Below, one piece after another: positions 1-11,700 of a stretch of 64,000 nt of DNA. This stretch comes from Xiphophorus maculatus. Its lineage: Eukaryota > Chordata > Actinopteri > Cyprinodontiformes > Poeciliidae. A program made the position numbers and the translations under genes. The notes beneath the pieces were generated by a model. It was not told where the DNA came from, ran no database searches, and was given only the letters and a program-made list of their open reading frames with translations. Numbering within the stretch: the stretch's first letter is position 1; the number at the start of each line of letters is the position of its first letter. Location: NCBI RefSeq assembly GCF_002775205.1, contig NC_036451.1:21624351-21688350 (forward strand), in the 5' to 3' direction.

Positions 1-3000
1 GGAAAGCTTGGGAAAACTCCCCGAGTTTGGAGAAAAGCTCCCCAGTCACCTCCTCTTCCTCGCCCATCACTTCCTGCGCTTCCTCGTACTCGTCTTTCTC
101 CTCAGCCTCCATGCCCCAGATCCCTGTGGCTTCTGTTACCCCCAGCACCTCACTGTCAGGTAATGAGTCCCTCACTTTAGAGTGTACAGTGCCTGGTTAA
201 TGGATTCAGATGGAGAACCTCGTCAGAGGGCAATTAGCTGGAAAACCGTTTGTCCACCCGGATAACCACCCTAAACATGCAGCTAGAACTATACTGGAAT
301 GGTTTAGAAGAAAGCATGTACACTTGTTAGAATAACCTAGTCAAAGTCCTAGATCCCTAAATCTATTTAATTACGTGAAAATGAGTCTAAGCCACAGGGT
401 CTGTAACCTTTAAAACCTAAACATCAATTTTGTTCTCCGGACTGCCAAATAATTTGAGAGCCGCAAACGCCATATGCACATTTTTAGACAAATATCTGCT
501 TTAATAAAATTCTTGTCATGTTTTAAAAAAGAAATGGTTTTATTTCTATTTTTAGGATTTAAAATAAGCATAAAATAGGAGGATATGTTTTTTTTTTTTT
601 TAACTCACCCTTAAACATACTATTGGTACTTTTCGTGTCATTCTTGGTGATAATTAAATTCAAATATTGCAGGAAAAATTTGTTAAAAATCTGCTTCATT
701 GTATATGTATTTAAATACATTAACTGGTTCCTTTTAGTTTTTATCCAGTTATTAAAAGCCGTTTTGGGAGACCCAAAGAGCCACTTGTGGTTCCGGAGCT
801 GCGGGTTGCAGACGTTCTCCATCTACACCGACTGAGCTTGAGCTGATTTGTAAAAGAATGGGCTGAGCTTTCATTCTGAAGATGTGCAAAACAAGAAAAA
901 GGTGATTAATGTGTGCTGCCTCTTTTCCAAGCAGCAGGTTCTGGTACCTACACCACCTCATCTCTCAGCACGAAGACCACCTCAGCCTCCGACCCCCCTA
1001 ACATCTGCAAGGTGAAGCCGCAGCAGCTGCAGGGCGGGAGCCTGTCCTCCTCCACCAGCAGCAGCAGTAGCAGCAGCTTCTCCCAGCTCGGCTGCGTGCC
1101 CCCCCTCCTGCCTCAGCAGCAGCAGACGCCGCAGGTGTACGTCTCCCAGGCTGCAGCGGGTGAGAGAAACTACAGCTGCTCGAATACAGTTTGCTGCATA
1201 TTAGGAGCTTCTAGTGACCAGGTGGTTGCTTGTTCAGGTTCTGCAGCTCAGATTCCAGCCTTCTACATGGACACTAGCCACCTCTTCAGCAACCCGCACC
1301 CCCGCCTGGCGGCGCCTTCGCTGGCTCAGCAGCAGGGCTTTCAGCCCGGCCTCTCGCAGGTGGGACTTTATCGCTTCCCAGTTACAGTGCTGAAACGATT
1401 AAGTGTTGCTGAATCAATTGTTAAAATAATCAACTAATTTATTAACCGATTAACTGGAGTACACAGACAAAACTGGCCAACAAATGTATACATTTTCCAT
1501 TTAAAATAGAAATCTACTTTGTCTGTAAATATGTTCTACTCAGAACTCGAGGGGCATAGACGTAGCTTCACCTGGTTCCAGTTCTGTCTCATGTTAAGCC
1601 CCTTGTGAAATAGAATTTATTAATTGGTTAATCAAAAAGTAACCAATTTTTTTCTCAAGTGGTGAAACAAACATTAGATTATATTGGTAAATCTAGCAGA
1701 AAGAGCCGAGCTTTTCACATGTTGGAATTATTGTTTTAGCTGCAGATGCATCCTTTGCTACAGATGATTACGCTTACACTGTAGCATTGCATTTCAGACA
1801 CTAAAATATTTCTTTTCTTATTTAAAAAATGAATTGAATTATTTAATTGTATTTCTAATATTGTATAAAGAGGCTCAAGTGGTTAAACAAAAAATCTGCA
1901 GAATGTCTTCTGCCCACCCTCTTTTTTTTAAATCCAGAATAATTGATAGACTAAAATAACCGATGTAAACATGTTGAATGTTTCGCCTTGCTTTCGTAGC
2001 CAACAGCAGTGCAGCAGATTCCCATTCCCATCTACGCTCCCCTGCAAGGCCAGCCTCAGCACCAACACACCCACCAGGCTCAGCTCGGACTCGGCACCGG
2101 TCCTCCGGTTTCCCAGCCGCAGGACCTGTTCAGCTCTTCGCTTCAGCCCTACAGGTAAAACCCACTCCTCTCCAGTTCAGGCTCCTACGCTCCAGATTTG
2201 ATCGTTTCTGTCGTCTGATCCCTCCGCTCCGTCCTCTCCCAGGTCGCAGCAGGCCTTCATGCAGGGCAACCTGTCGCAGCCGTCTATGATGGTCTCCGGC
2301 CCGTCCCTGCACAGCTACCCCGGAGTGCAAGCTCCCGAACTGGGCAAGCCTCAGTCCAGTCTGGCCTACCAGCAGCACTCCTCCACCCAGCACATTCCCA
2401 TTCTGTTTGAGCCGCAGCTCAACCAGGCCTCAGGGATGGGAGGCTCCCAGCTCATCGACACGCACCTGCTGCAGGTAAACCTCGCCTCGCTGTGTCGCAA
2501 AGCTGCTGCACGTCGTCACGTTCCTCCACCTACAGCGATGCTTTCTGCTCAGGCTCGACAGGGCATGAATCAACATTCGAACATGTACTCGGGGCAAGTG
2601 CAGCAGCACGGTCAGAGTAGCTACTATAGCAACACTCAGTCTCCCAGCTCTGCAATGCAGCAGGTAATGCAGCCATAAATGGATCTGTTTGTGTCAAATA
2701 AGCTGCTAAGTTTCTTCTCAGTTCATTAATTTCTCTCTATCTGCAGGTGACCGTCCCTCTGCCGGGCTCCCAGTTGTCTCTGCCTAACTTTGGGTCTGGG
2801 GGAGGTCAGCCCCTGCTGGCTCTGCCCCCCACTCCTCCCCAAGCCCAGCCTCCCAACATCAACCGGCAGCCCCCCATTTCTCAGCCCTACCGAGGCATCA
2901 TGGGTCCCAACCATAACATGATGCAGCCGCCGACCAGCAAGGTGCTTTCCTTCATATGGGTCTCACCGTGCAGTGACTGCACACCATTAAACGGTCTTAA

Positions 3001-5624
3001 AGTCATTGGCCTTAAATACGTTAATCACTGGACTTAAATGTAGGGCTAGCAGAACTATGTAATCTCGTATTCTATGTTGTTTTTTATTTTCTTGCAGGAC
3101 TTTACTATGGTAGATCTCAGTGCGTTCTGTGACTCAATTCAATTGCAGCTACTGCTAACTAGCTGCTAAGAGATCCTTAGCAGCTAGCTGGATATATATT
3201 TTTTTAATCATCTCTAAGTTCAAAATTACCACCAGTTGGCTGGACAATGTCTGTCTTAGTCGTTGACTCACTTCTGTTACCAAACCAAAAGATTTATTTA
3301 ATGCAATTTTTTTTTTTTTTACATGTTTTTGTACACCTGTGATTCGGGTCTTAAATTCGATTCATAATGATCTTAAAACAAATCTTAAATTTGAGTTGGT
3401 GAAACCTGCAAGTACCCAAGTTTGGGCATCAGGTTAATGAGTTTCTGTTTTTTTTTCTTTATGCAGATGGACATGGATCTCAAACTGTTTGGCAGCGGGA
3501 TGGACGTGAAGCCTGGAACTCCTCCGATCAGTGGCCGGAGCACCACACCCACCTCCAGTCCTTACAGGTAATCATCTTCATATTTCTGTGGATCTGGTGG
3601 ATCACCCCTCCCTTGGACTCTTGTTTTTATGAATTACCTTTCAAAATAAATGTCCTTTATGACATAGCTGTGGTCCCTCAGGGCTCATTTTTAATCTGAA
3701 TTGTGTTTATGTGACAGCATAATCTGCCAAAGACGCTGACATGAAGTAGCTGGAGGCATCACATGATGCAGTTCTTGTTTATCATTTCAGATGGTTTGTT
3801 TTAAAGATTGGAGGCAGTAGGGTTTTTTTATTTGGATTGTAATGTGTCTTTTACACATTAACAAAACCACAATCATACAATTGGAATCCTATTATGGTGA
3901 GAAAAGGCTCCCTTTCATTCGACACAGCACGTTTCATTCAAGCTCTCGTAAAACAGACGGCAAAACATGTACAATAAAATGGTCTCGTTTAAAAACAGCA
4001 TTTAGAAAATTAGGAGACATCGTCTAAAAGAAATACTGTTTAATATTTTAATGTAAAGAGAATAAAAATAAAATCAGTTCCTGAGCAACAGAACCCTCAC
4101 ACCAGACCTTACTTGATTGTCTTTAGCCACTGAAAGCCTTTCCTCTGCCTTTGTTTTGCTCTTTGTGTCACTGTAATGGTTTCCTGTCTGCGTTCTGCAG
4201 GGCCAGCTCCACTTCTCCCAGTAGCCAGTCCAGTAAGATGAACAGCATGCTGTACCAGAAGCAGTTCCCGCCCAGTTCTGCAGGCATGAGAATAACTCCA
4301 CATTTCCCTGGCCAGTTCAACCCACAGGTAACACGTTAAATAATATGGATCAGCATATTTGTGTGCTTTTATGCACGGGCTAGTTGTAAAAATAACAAAT
4401 GGAAAAAATACTCTTGGGTTATGATTGACCCACTTTTTTCTGACTGGTATATTCCCCCACCATATTTCTGAAAGCTTTAGCATCTTATGATACATTTGGT
4501 GTGTAGTACAGATATTTAATAACCATTAAATTGACTTTTTACCTTCAGAGGTGAATTGCAGTCTGGTATTTGCAAAATAGAAATCTAAAATAAACACCTG
4601 CATAATTGTGTGATTCTGAATTAAATTGATTGAGCAGAATATTATCCGTCTTAGTTTTTCTGCTCTTCGTAGCGTAGCAAGAAGTAAAACAAGCTAACAT
4701 GAGCAAGGTAATTGCTAAGACATCCTTAGCAGCTAGCTGGATTTTTTTCTTTTTTTATCCAGCTAGCTGGATAAAATATAACCTTGCTCATTACCTAACA
4801 TGGGCAAGGTAATTGCTCATGTTAGCTTGGTCCAGCAGAGCCTGATAACCTGTAACCTGTACATTCATGACATAATTTGTGATTTAGCTTTAGTCCCAAG
4901 ATTCCTTGAGTTATTGCTATCAGAAAAAATCCAAAAAGGGAAATATCTGAGCCAGCTGACTGGCAGTGCTCTTCACCCACTGAGTCATTGATATCGCCGT
5001 GTTTTTTTTCTTTCCTCTTTTAGATTCTGTCTCAGCCCAGCATCGTGTCTCCTCTGGTTCGCCCTCCTCACGCGAACTCCTTCGGCGGAGGCGTTCAGCG
5101 CTCTCCCATGGGTCCCCCCATTTCACCCAACGTGAGCGGGGGCCTCATGCCCCACCCACGGCCTCAGCACCCGCAGCACAGTCAGCACCCTCCCCGAGGG
5201 CCTCCCGGTTCTTCCCTTCCACCCAGAGGCACACAGGCGGCTCTGAAGGCCGAGCAGGACCTCAAGGTGAGGCGCTGCTGGCGGTTTTTTTTGTTTGTTT
5301 GCTTTTTGTTTTTTAACAACGCGTCGCTCTGTCCCGATTGGTTGATTCATTTCCTCGTTTCCTCTAAAGGCAAAGCAGCGAGCCGAGGTTCTTCAGTCCA
5401 CTCATAGGTTCTTCTCAGAGCAGCAACAGCAGCAACTGAAGGCGCCTCCGGTCAGCAAGCCTCGGCTCGATCAGGGAGGAAAGGCTCCGCTCGACCCTGC
5501 GGCCTCAAACCACCAGGCCGGCGCCGAACGGCCAGACGCAGACAAACCCCCCATCTCCACGGCCAAGCCCATCCGAACTGGCCCCATTAAACCGCAAGCC
5601 ATCAAACCGGAAGAGGGCAAATAA
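1..5624 (+). CDS. prrc2c: prrc2c, C-terminal part (11 coding exons; 5' part outside window)
   Basis: PRRC2C (BAT2-like 2) is a very large, disordered RNA-binding protein of stress granules that promotes translation initiation. The window holds its last ~639 residues. Exons: 1-159, 938-1159, 1238-1359, 2000-2154, 2243-2474, 2553-2663, 2747-2941, 3467-3567, 4201-4327, 5024-5266, 5370-5624 (TAA). All junctions are GT-AG and the phases agree, giving 1920 nt in frame. Recognisable blocks shared with human PRRC2C are SGTYTTSSLSTKTTS, QIPAFYMDTSHLF, SQLIDTHLLQ, SRSTTPTSS-like Ser/Thr stretches, AALKAEQDLKAKQRAEVLQ and the tail RTGPIKPQAIKPEE. The sequence is rich in Gln, Pro and Ser with no folded domain, as expected for this end of the family. 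PRRC2A and PRRC2B are the alternatives; the match to the PRRC2C tail and the MYOC/VAMP4/DNM3 neighbours decide for PRRC2C. A tandem acceptor (CAGCAG, 932-937) could add one residue in exon 938-1159. Confidence 0.95.
225..900 (+). mobile_element. Tc1-like transposon fossil, split by a hAT-type insertion
   Basis: Bases ~225-394 read as the transposase segment around the second catalytic Asp (relics of DN.PKHAA..MEWF). Bases ~814-900 match the downstream part of the same element (SELELI-like and EEWAE-like stretch). The two pieces are collinear and interrupted by foreign DNA at 395-813. The fossil sits in a prrc2c intron and is decayed. The family call rests on reading the transposase remnant, not on a database search. 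Confidence 0.6.
395..813. mobile_element. hAT-type nonautonomous element nested in Tc1 fossil
   Basis: The element starts with CAGGGTCTGTAACC, a hAT-like terminus, at 395. It ends near 813 with GGGTTGCAGAC, whose reverse complement GTCTGCAACCC mirrors the start; the outermost bases of the right end appear lost. The interior is AT-rich with the phrases 'gagccgcaaac' and 'agagccacttgtgg', typical of widespread fish hAT elements. No clean 8-bp target duplication is visible. Confidence 0.45.
3160..3186. repeat. Perfect 11-bp inverted repeat, 5-nt loop
   Basis: TAGCTGCTAAG (3160-3170) and its exact complement (3176-3186) flank AGATC in a prrc2c intron. The right arm motif CTTAGCAGCTAGCTGGAT recurs at ~4724-4742 in the next-but-one intron inside the foldback element there, so the two may be remnants of one MITE family. 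Confidence 0.7.
4691..4828. mobile_element. Foldback/MITE-like element, 138 bp
   Basis: The outer ends are a perfect 16-bp inverted repeat: AAGCTAACATGAGCAA at 4691-4706 and its complement at 4813-4828. The interior holds further inverted pieces (ATCCAGCTAGCTGGAT; GCAAGGTAATTGCT twice), so nearly the whole element can fold. It lies in the last long prrc2c intron. No transposase and no clear target duplication are seen, so the superfamily is unassigned. Confidence 0.6.
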
Positions 5625-7220
5625 AAAGACGACTGAACATCTATATGGAAGAGAGACTCGACCCCCCCACCATTTCCGCAATCACAGCCTCATATCAGCC
5701 CAGGAGGACGGTGTGGGGGATGAGGACGAACCGGTTGGCGTCACAAACAGGAAGCACTGTCATATACAAGTGTAATCCTCTTCCTCCTCTTTCTCCCCCT
5801 GCCTCGCCTTGCTGCAGGTGGGGCGACTTTCATCACACTTAGATGCTGATAAAATTGCTGCTCAAGTTGTTCCATAGAAATCCACCATCTGACTGAGAGT
5901 TAGAGAGAAATCTGAGACTTGCTGCTGAGTTAGCCATTTTTATAGCTAATTTTAGTTCTTTTTTTTCCCCCAACCCACCTAATAGCTTGAGACATATTAT
6001 TGGAGAAACATGTTTTTGTTTACAAAATAATAAATAAATCAAATTTGTTTTCTTAAGATATCATTTATTGGAGCACACCTTCTTGTTTGACCTGTCGTAA
6101 CTAATCCAGAAAATTTAGTGCTGAACGGTTGGAACATGATGCCGCAGGAAGACGTGAAATCAGAAATAATGATTTTTTTTTTGTTTCTTTTGTTTTCATC
6201 AGAATGGAAATGTGAAAATCTGCAGATTGACTGTAATGATCGATTTCTTGATTTGTGAGCCTTCTGCTCCTGCCTTCTACTCATCTCCTTGCCTGAGAAG
6301 TGCTTGTGTGTGTGTGTGTCTGTGTGTATGTATGCGTTCAAGGGGAGAGGGGAAAAGCATGGCGCCGGACTCTCGCGTGTTTTCTTTTAGCCAAAGGTTA
6401 AAACGGCGCAGAGGTGACATCAGAACCCTGCAGGGTCGCTCGTTCCCGCTGCAGCAGTTTGCATGCAGGATGGAGTCGGTAACTAGGATCGTTTATTTAC
6501 AGCTGCTCCGTTGTCAGAGCAGTCCTCCACACACAACCTTGCACTGCTTTCACACCCATCCCAGTGTGGTCACACGAATACTCGTATACACACACCTGAC
6601 TGTAAAAAAAAAAAAAATCAAAAACAAACAAAAAAAGCATCCAGAGCTGCTGCTAACGACTGATTTCAGTGCCCTTAGCTAGTGTTTTAGCAGGACAGGG
6701 CTGTTTAGAAGAAATGAGGCAGAGAGTTAACTTTTTGTTTTGTTTTTTTTGAGCGTGCATGTTGACCTTCATAACGAGAAGGAACAGGACGAAGAACAAG
6801 GAAAAAAGATGAAATGCAAAGCCAGAAGTACTAAAGCGGTTGTGCAGAAGGACACTTGCTGTTTCGTTTTGTCTCTACTGATGAGAGCAATCAGCGCTGT
6901 TTTCCTTTCTCTGCCTCGGTCCCGTCGGCTGGCCTACCCGCAGCAAAACTCTCATCCGGGGGGCTTGCAGATACGAGACGGTCCTTCAGAAATGTATAGT
7001 AGTATACACCCCGTGATGGCGAGGGGACTCCCTTCACATCTGCCCTAGCTGGGGGGAGACTCCTTTATTTGGAGAATAAAAGAGGGAGGGAAGGTAATGA
7101 CTTTTTTTTTCTTTTTTTTTGTTGTACAGGGGTTTCATCACTGTATTACGATATGTACGGTCTTATTTACATTCTCTTGGTTTGGTTACAGAAACTAATA
7201 AAAATAATATACTGTTGAGA
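5625..7220 (+). other. prrc2c: prrc2c 3'UTR with poly(A) signals
   Basis: This 1.6-kb noncoding stretch follows the TAA. Poly(A) signals AATAAA lie at 6029-6034 and 6033-6038 (possible proximal site) and at 7197-7202 (distal). The last ~80 nt before the distal signal read like the highly conserved end of vertebrate PRRC2C transcripts, so I take ~7220 as the main 3' end. A short TG repeat sits at 6305-6330, and A- and T-runs occur near 6603 and 7100. There is no convincing ORF. Confidence 0.6.
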
Positions 7221-7516
7221 TTTGTGTTATGTTCTCTTTGTTAGGTGTGCCACGTTTGACCACAAGGTGTCAGTAGAGAGCCTTTATGTCACATCGACAA
7301 GCAAGTCATGTGCAGTGATGCGCAGGGACTGGAGGCTGAAACTGCTAATATTTGTGCAGGCTTAGGATGTGATAACATGATTCCTGTTTTTTTGTTGTTG
7401 TTTGTTTGGATAAGTATCTTAAAACATAAGAGGAAGGAAAGATATTTGTATTTATTTATTTTCTATATGTTGAAAACTTCTATCCTACCTTCCTACCATC
7501 ATTCCTTAATATTTTT

Positions 7517-8035
7517 AGGCCCGAGCAGCTAATCGCTGCGAACGCCTATTATAATCGTACTGTTTATTATTACGATTCTGCCCCCCTAAAGAGGTGGACA
7601 TTGGCTCAATAACCACCAGTTTTGGCACCTCGCATGAACTATGTGACCTTTAAGGAGTTTTTCCACTGGCAATTTGTGCGCTAACCACTTAGTATCTTTC
7701 CCATTATCTGCTCTGTTCCTCACTGGGCAGATCTGCAGTGACAACAGCTGCGAGGCACACTCAACGATGAGAACCTTGACGTTTTGGTTCTGATGAACCA
7801 AAATAAACCCAAATATTTAATTTTGTCTAACAGAAATTAAGTAATTTGACTCCAATGCGCCCCCTAGTTTATCCCATCAGCTATATCTCCTCACTGCGTC
7901 AGACGATCTCCACCAGGTTTTTGGTGCATTAGAAAGTGGTGCATGTTGTCTCTATTTTTAGTCCATCATCTTGTTGACACCTGCTGGATGAAATTGTTTC
8001 TAATCTTTTGATTCAAAAGTGAAACAATAAACAGG
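7517..8035. repeat. Interspersed teleost-type repeat, class unassigned
   Basis: The stretch begins with 'ggcccgagcagc..gctgcgaac', continues through a TTATTATTACGATTCTGCCCCCCTAAAG-like phrase and a 'caccaggtttttggtg' phrase. These recur in many percomorph genomes as a high-copy repeat. I recognise the sequence style but cannot assign a class or exact ends from one copy. It occupies most of the prrc2c-myoc intergenic DNA. Confidence 0.35.
7857..7869 (-). promoter_or_regulatory. CTCF-like core motif
   Basis: On the minus strand the bases read AACTAGGGGGCGC, close to the vertebrate CTCF core (CCASYAGRKGGCRS). It lies between the convergent 3' ends of prrc2c and myoc. This is a motif match by eye only and may come with the surrounding repeat. 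Confidence 0.3.
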
Positions 8036-8212
8036 GCCGTCATTAATCAACTTTATTTTATGAGGATTTTGGACACATGTTGCAACATTCAATACATGCT
8101 TTATTGGATGTTGGCTGGTAAATCCCTGCGGGGCATGTAAAACCACAGGAGTTTCCATCATGGCGTTACTGAATCAAATGCATCTCATGTTTTTGGTTAA
8201 ACTGATTCGTGG

Positions 8213-8710
8213 TTTATTTAATTCACAAATATATAGCTTTACACGGAAAACAACGAAATCACATACATGGATTAAAGGCGGTACAAAAATAATTCCTCTG
8301 AAAACAACATCGTGGACCATGCCACGGCGAAATAAGGAACGGGAATAAAGGAAAAGCAGGCCTGCGGGAGGCACCGTGCCTCCAATGTTTATGGAGTTTG
8401 GTAGTGTTATCTTCTATGGAAAGACAAAAGGGCCAAAATTTGTCCGACTCACTTTGAGATTATGTACAAAATCAGCGGATTAAGTCAGAATGCTGTAAAA
8501 GGTCAGAAGACACTATTTTATTCTGTTTTAAATCATCCTGACTAATTAAAGAAGGATTTTCTTTTCATAACTTCTTACACATATTGGGTAGAAACTGACT
8601 AATTGTGAGCTTTTTGCTTTTCCATACCTTTGTAACTGCTGCTCGTGTTATGGTCTAAAACTGAGTCTCTGAAGCAGGAACAGGTGAGCAAACAGTCATT
8701 GATGCTGGCC
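8213..8710 (-). other. myoc: Probable myoc 3'UTR
   Basis: Downstream of the myoc stop on the minus strand, AATAAA signals occur at 8523-8518 and 8218-8213; either could end the transcript. No coding potential or repeat was recognised here. The extent is a guess from the signals. Confidence 0.4.
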
Positions 8711-11700
8711 TCAGTTAGCCTGCTGACGACCCAGCCTGAGGTCGTAGGACACTAGGTGGAAGTTGTCCCAGGCAAACAGCTTCCTTTGGGCCAAGCTGTA
8801 GTCAATCATGCTGTTGTAGCCGTACTTGTTCTTGAAGGGAATGGACACGGCCTTCAGCTGGCTGGTTGCTGTGTCGTACACCTGGTTGATGGTGGTGTCA
8901 CGGGCTGCGTAGCTGGCCACGGTGTAAAGCTTCCCGCAGATCATGAAGGAGTTGGCCACGGACGCCTTCCTGATGCTCGTCTCCCAGCTCCTCTTCACCT
9001 CCAGACTGTGTGGGTCCAGCTTCGAGATCACAATGGCTCCTTGGGCCTTGCTGGTGGAGTATACGGCCCACAGCCCCTTCTCGTCCACAGACAGGTCGAT
9101 GTCCGTGTACCCGCCCCAGGAGTAGGGGAACTGGCCGTGGAAGCCAGCGTGGGGGAGTTCGCGACGGGCCGCCACGTTCTCAGAGGCCAGGTCATAGCGG
9201 ATCAGGGTGCGACTCAGCCGTCTCTGGTAGTACAGGGACCCTCGGTATATCGTGGCCCCGGTGCTTTCCAATGGGTCTGGCAGCAGCAGGACCTGTCACA
9301 GCAAAACATGAGGCAATAAGTAGGACTGATCCGAGACTTTGAGGCGCTGTCCAGGCACCTCAAGGGATTTGAGGCACCTTGATTTTCACAAATTAGGACA
9401 TAATTATGAAGTGGAAGGGGAAAGACCCATGGTTTTCAAGAGGTTTTGCAGAAGAAAGCCATAAGAGTCAAGAATATATTTTTATACACATCATGTTAAG
9501 GGGTTGTCGTCCTGTTGGGAGGTGAGCCTCTGCCCCAGCTGGAAATACATTGCAACCTTTAGCAGCCTTCATTTTCCACAACAACTCTAACCAGTTTTCC
9601 TGTTTTGGTAGAAAAAGCATCTGCTTACCATGACGCTGCCACCAACATGTTTCACTGCCGTGGTAGTGTGCTCAGGGCGATGTTCAGATCTGCATGCAGG
9701 GTCTGGTCTCTCACCAACTCAAAATTAAGGCTATTAAAGACCTTTCTAAGACCAATATGAATAATATTTAAGACCTGCATCATGATAGAAATGTACAAAA
9801 GAAAACTACATATTTTACATAGTAATACTAAAAAGCTTGGCACTTTAGAAACTACCAATGCTTGGTGCTACTAAATGCCAAGTATTGTATGCCCATCGGT
9901 ATACAATACTTGGCATTGTATGCTAATGTATGGGTTGGCATCAGAAGTGAACCAGTGGCAAAGACAGATAAATTTGCACTTACCCATGATAGAAGGGTAT
10001 ATTAGAAGTTAGCTTAAGACACAGAACATAATGAAGATATCTAAGTGCGACCCAAACGTTTGCCTGAATAAAAATTCACCGGAGAAAAAGAAACTATTAA
10101 ATAGTTCAGGCACAACAAAATGTAAGACTTGTGATTAATGTATTTAAGGCAAACTTGCCTTTTTAAACTGAATTTAAGACATTTTAAGGCCTTAATAGAT
10201 TAATGTAAGACCTAAAATGTTTTAAGGGTGCACAGACACCCTGACAGATGGCATTTTACATGTTGGCTAAAAGTTACAGAAATGATCCAAAACTGTAAAC
10301 TGTATGTCTTATGGTTTTTGCTTAACAGAGTCTTTCTTCTTGCCACTTTTCCATGAAGACCAGAATTGCAGAGAGCTCAGCTAACAGCTGTCCTGTTAAC
10401 AGCTTTCCCCACCTAAGCTGTGCAGCTCCTCCAGAGTGACCATGCACACCTTGGCTGCTCCTGATTATATTGGAGCTTTCTGTCAGGTAATCTGGCCATG
10501 CTTTTTCTGTCTTATCCATGCTTCATGAGATGAAATCTAAAAATTGTTTTCTAACCCAATTCTTTTTTAAAACCTTTCCACAACCTCAGTACTGTCCTGC
10601 AGTGTTTTGGTCATCATGATGACAAACCTCTGAGACCTTAACAGAACAAATGTGAAGGTCTCAAATACTGACATCAAATAACTCACCAGTCATTTAAAGA
10701 CTACCATTGATCATTAATTTGGCATCTTCTAAAGGCAAATGGCTAGATTTATGTTGGGTTATCTGTGTTGGGAAGCTCAACACAAATGCATCTTACGACT
10801 TTCAGATTTTAATTGTACGTAGTTCTGAAAACCATGTATAATTTTCCTTCCCTTTCATAAGTATGCACTGCTTTAGTAGTGCACTAGTTTGTGGTAGGAG
10901 CATGAATACTTTTGCAAGGTCCTGCTACACCTACCTTGGAGGGGAAGCCTTTGGAGAGCTGCTCCATGTCATCATACCCATACAGCTGCCTGACCTCGGT
11001 GCCAATCGTGTCGATGCGCCAGAGCATGCTGGCTCCATAGGGGGAAACGGCCTCAGGATCCTGCATCCAGACACCGTATTTACCTGCGATGTTGTCGGCC
11101 TTCCTGTGGGTGACCGGCTCGCCCACGGAGATCAGCTGCCCGCATCCTGCAGGGCAAGGAAGACGAGACGCGGGAGACGGGAACGATGAAGAGACTCAAC
11201 ATAGTTGTCACAAGTCAACAGAAGCCGTGATGAAAGACAAGTCTTAAATCATGTCAAAGCTTTGAGATGTTCAGTCTGCAAGACTTTGAAGGTCATTGGA
11301 TGGCCCGAATCTGGCAGGCCCGCGATATAGAGCTACACTTCCAGAATCAAACCAAACATGGAACCACAGTGGTTTTTAAACCAAATACGCGTGTTTCATC
11401 CTCAAACAAACTTGCGTCAAGGAGGTAACACAACCGTTTGGTTTTCTCTGAGTCACTACCTTCAGAGGAGAGGCTGCGTGACGCAACTCATCCAGGATCT
11501 CAGAGAAAACGATAAGGTTGGCTTTATATTTATCTCTTCCTAAAATACCACCTTCCTCTCGGGTTCCGGATGTAGCCCCAGATTTAAGATTGGATGGCAA
11601 TGTGTCTTATAAATACGCCCAATTACCATGTTGCCTCAGAGCGCTTTGGCCTCAAGGAAGATGGAAAGATGCGACGCGTTGACTCTTTGCGTTCCCCTAT

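Larger units (their letters stand above)
9370..10923 (-). mobile_element. Tc1-like fossil in myoc intron 4, split by a second element
   Basis: The left part (9395-9470) resembles a Tc1 terminal-repeat interior (ATTATGAAGTGGAAGG, CCATGGTTTTCAA). The right end (10803-10923) holds the mirror-image segment, ending GAATACTTTTGCAAGG, typical of this Tc1 group. Bases 9495-9696 and 10244-10290 are transposase remnants read on the minus strand (DDE region, 'CATGACGCTGCCACCAACATG'-type). The element is decayed throughout and interrupted by the insertion at ~9697-10243. Confidence 0.6.

Noticed and set aside
8756-9319. 187-codon plus-strand frame
   Set aside because: It is the antisense shadow of the myoc olfactomedin exon, with no homology of its own.
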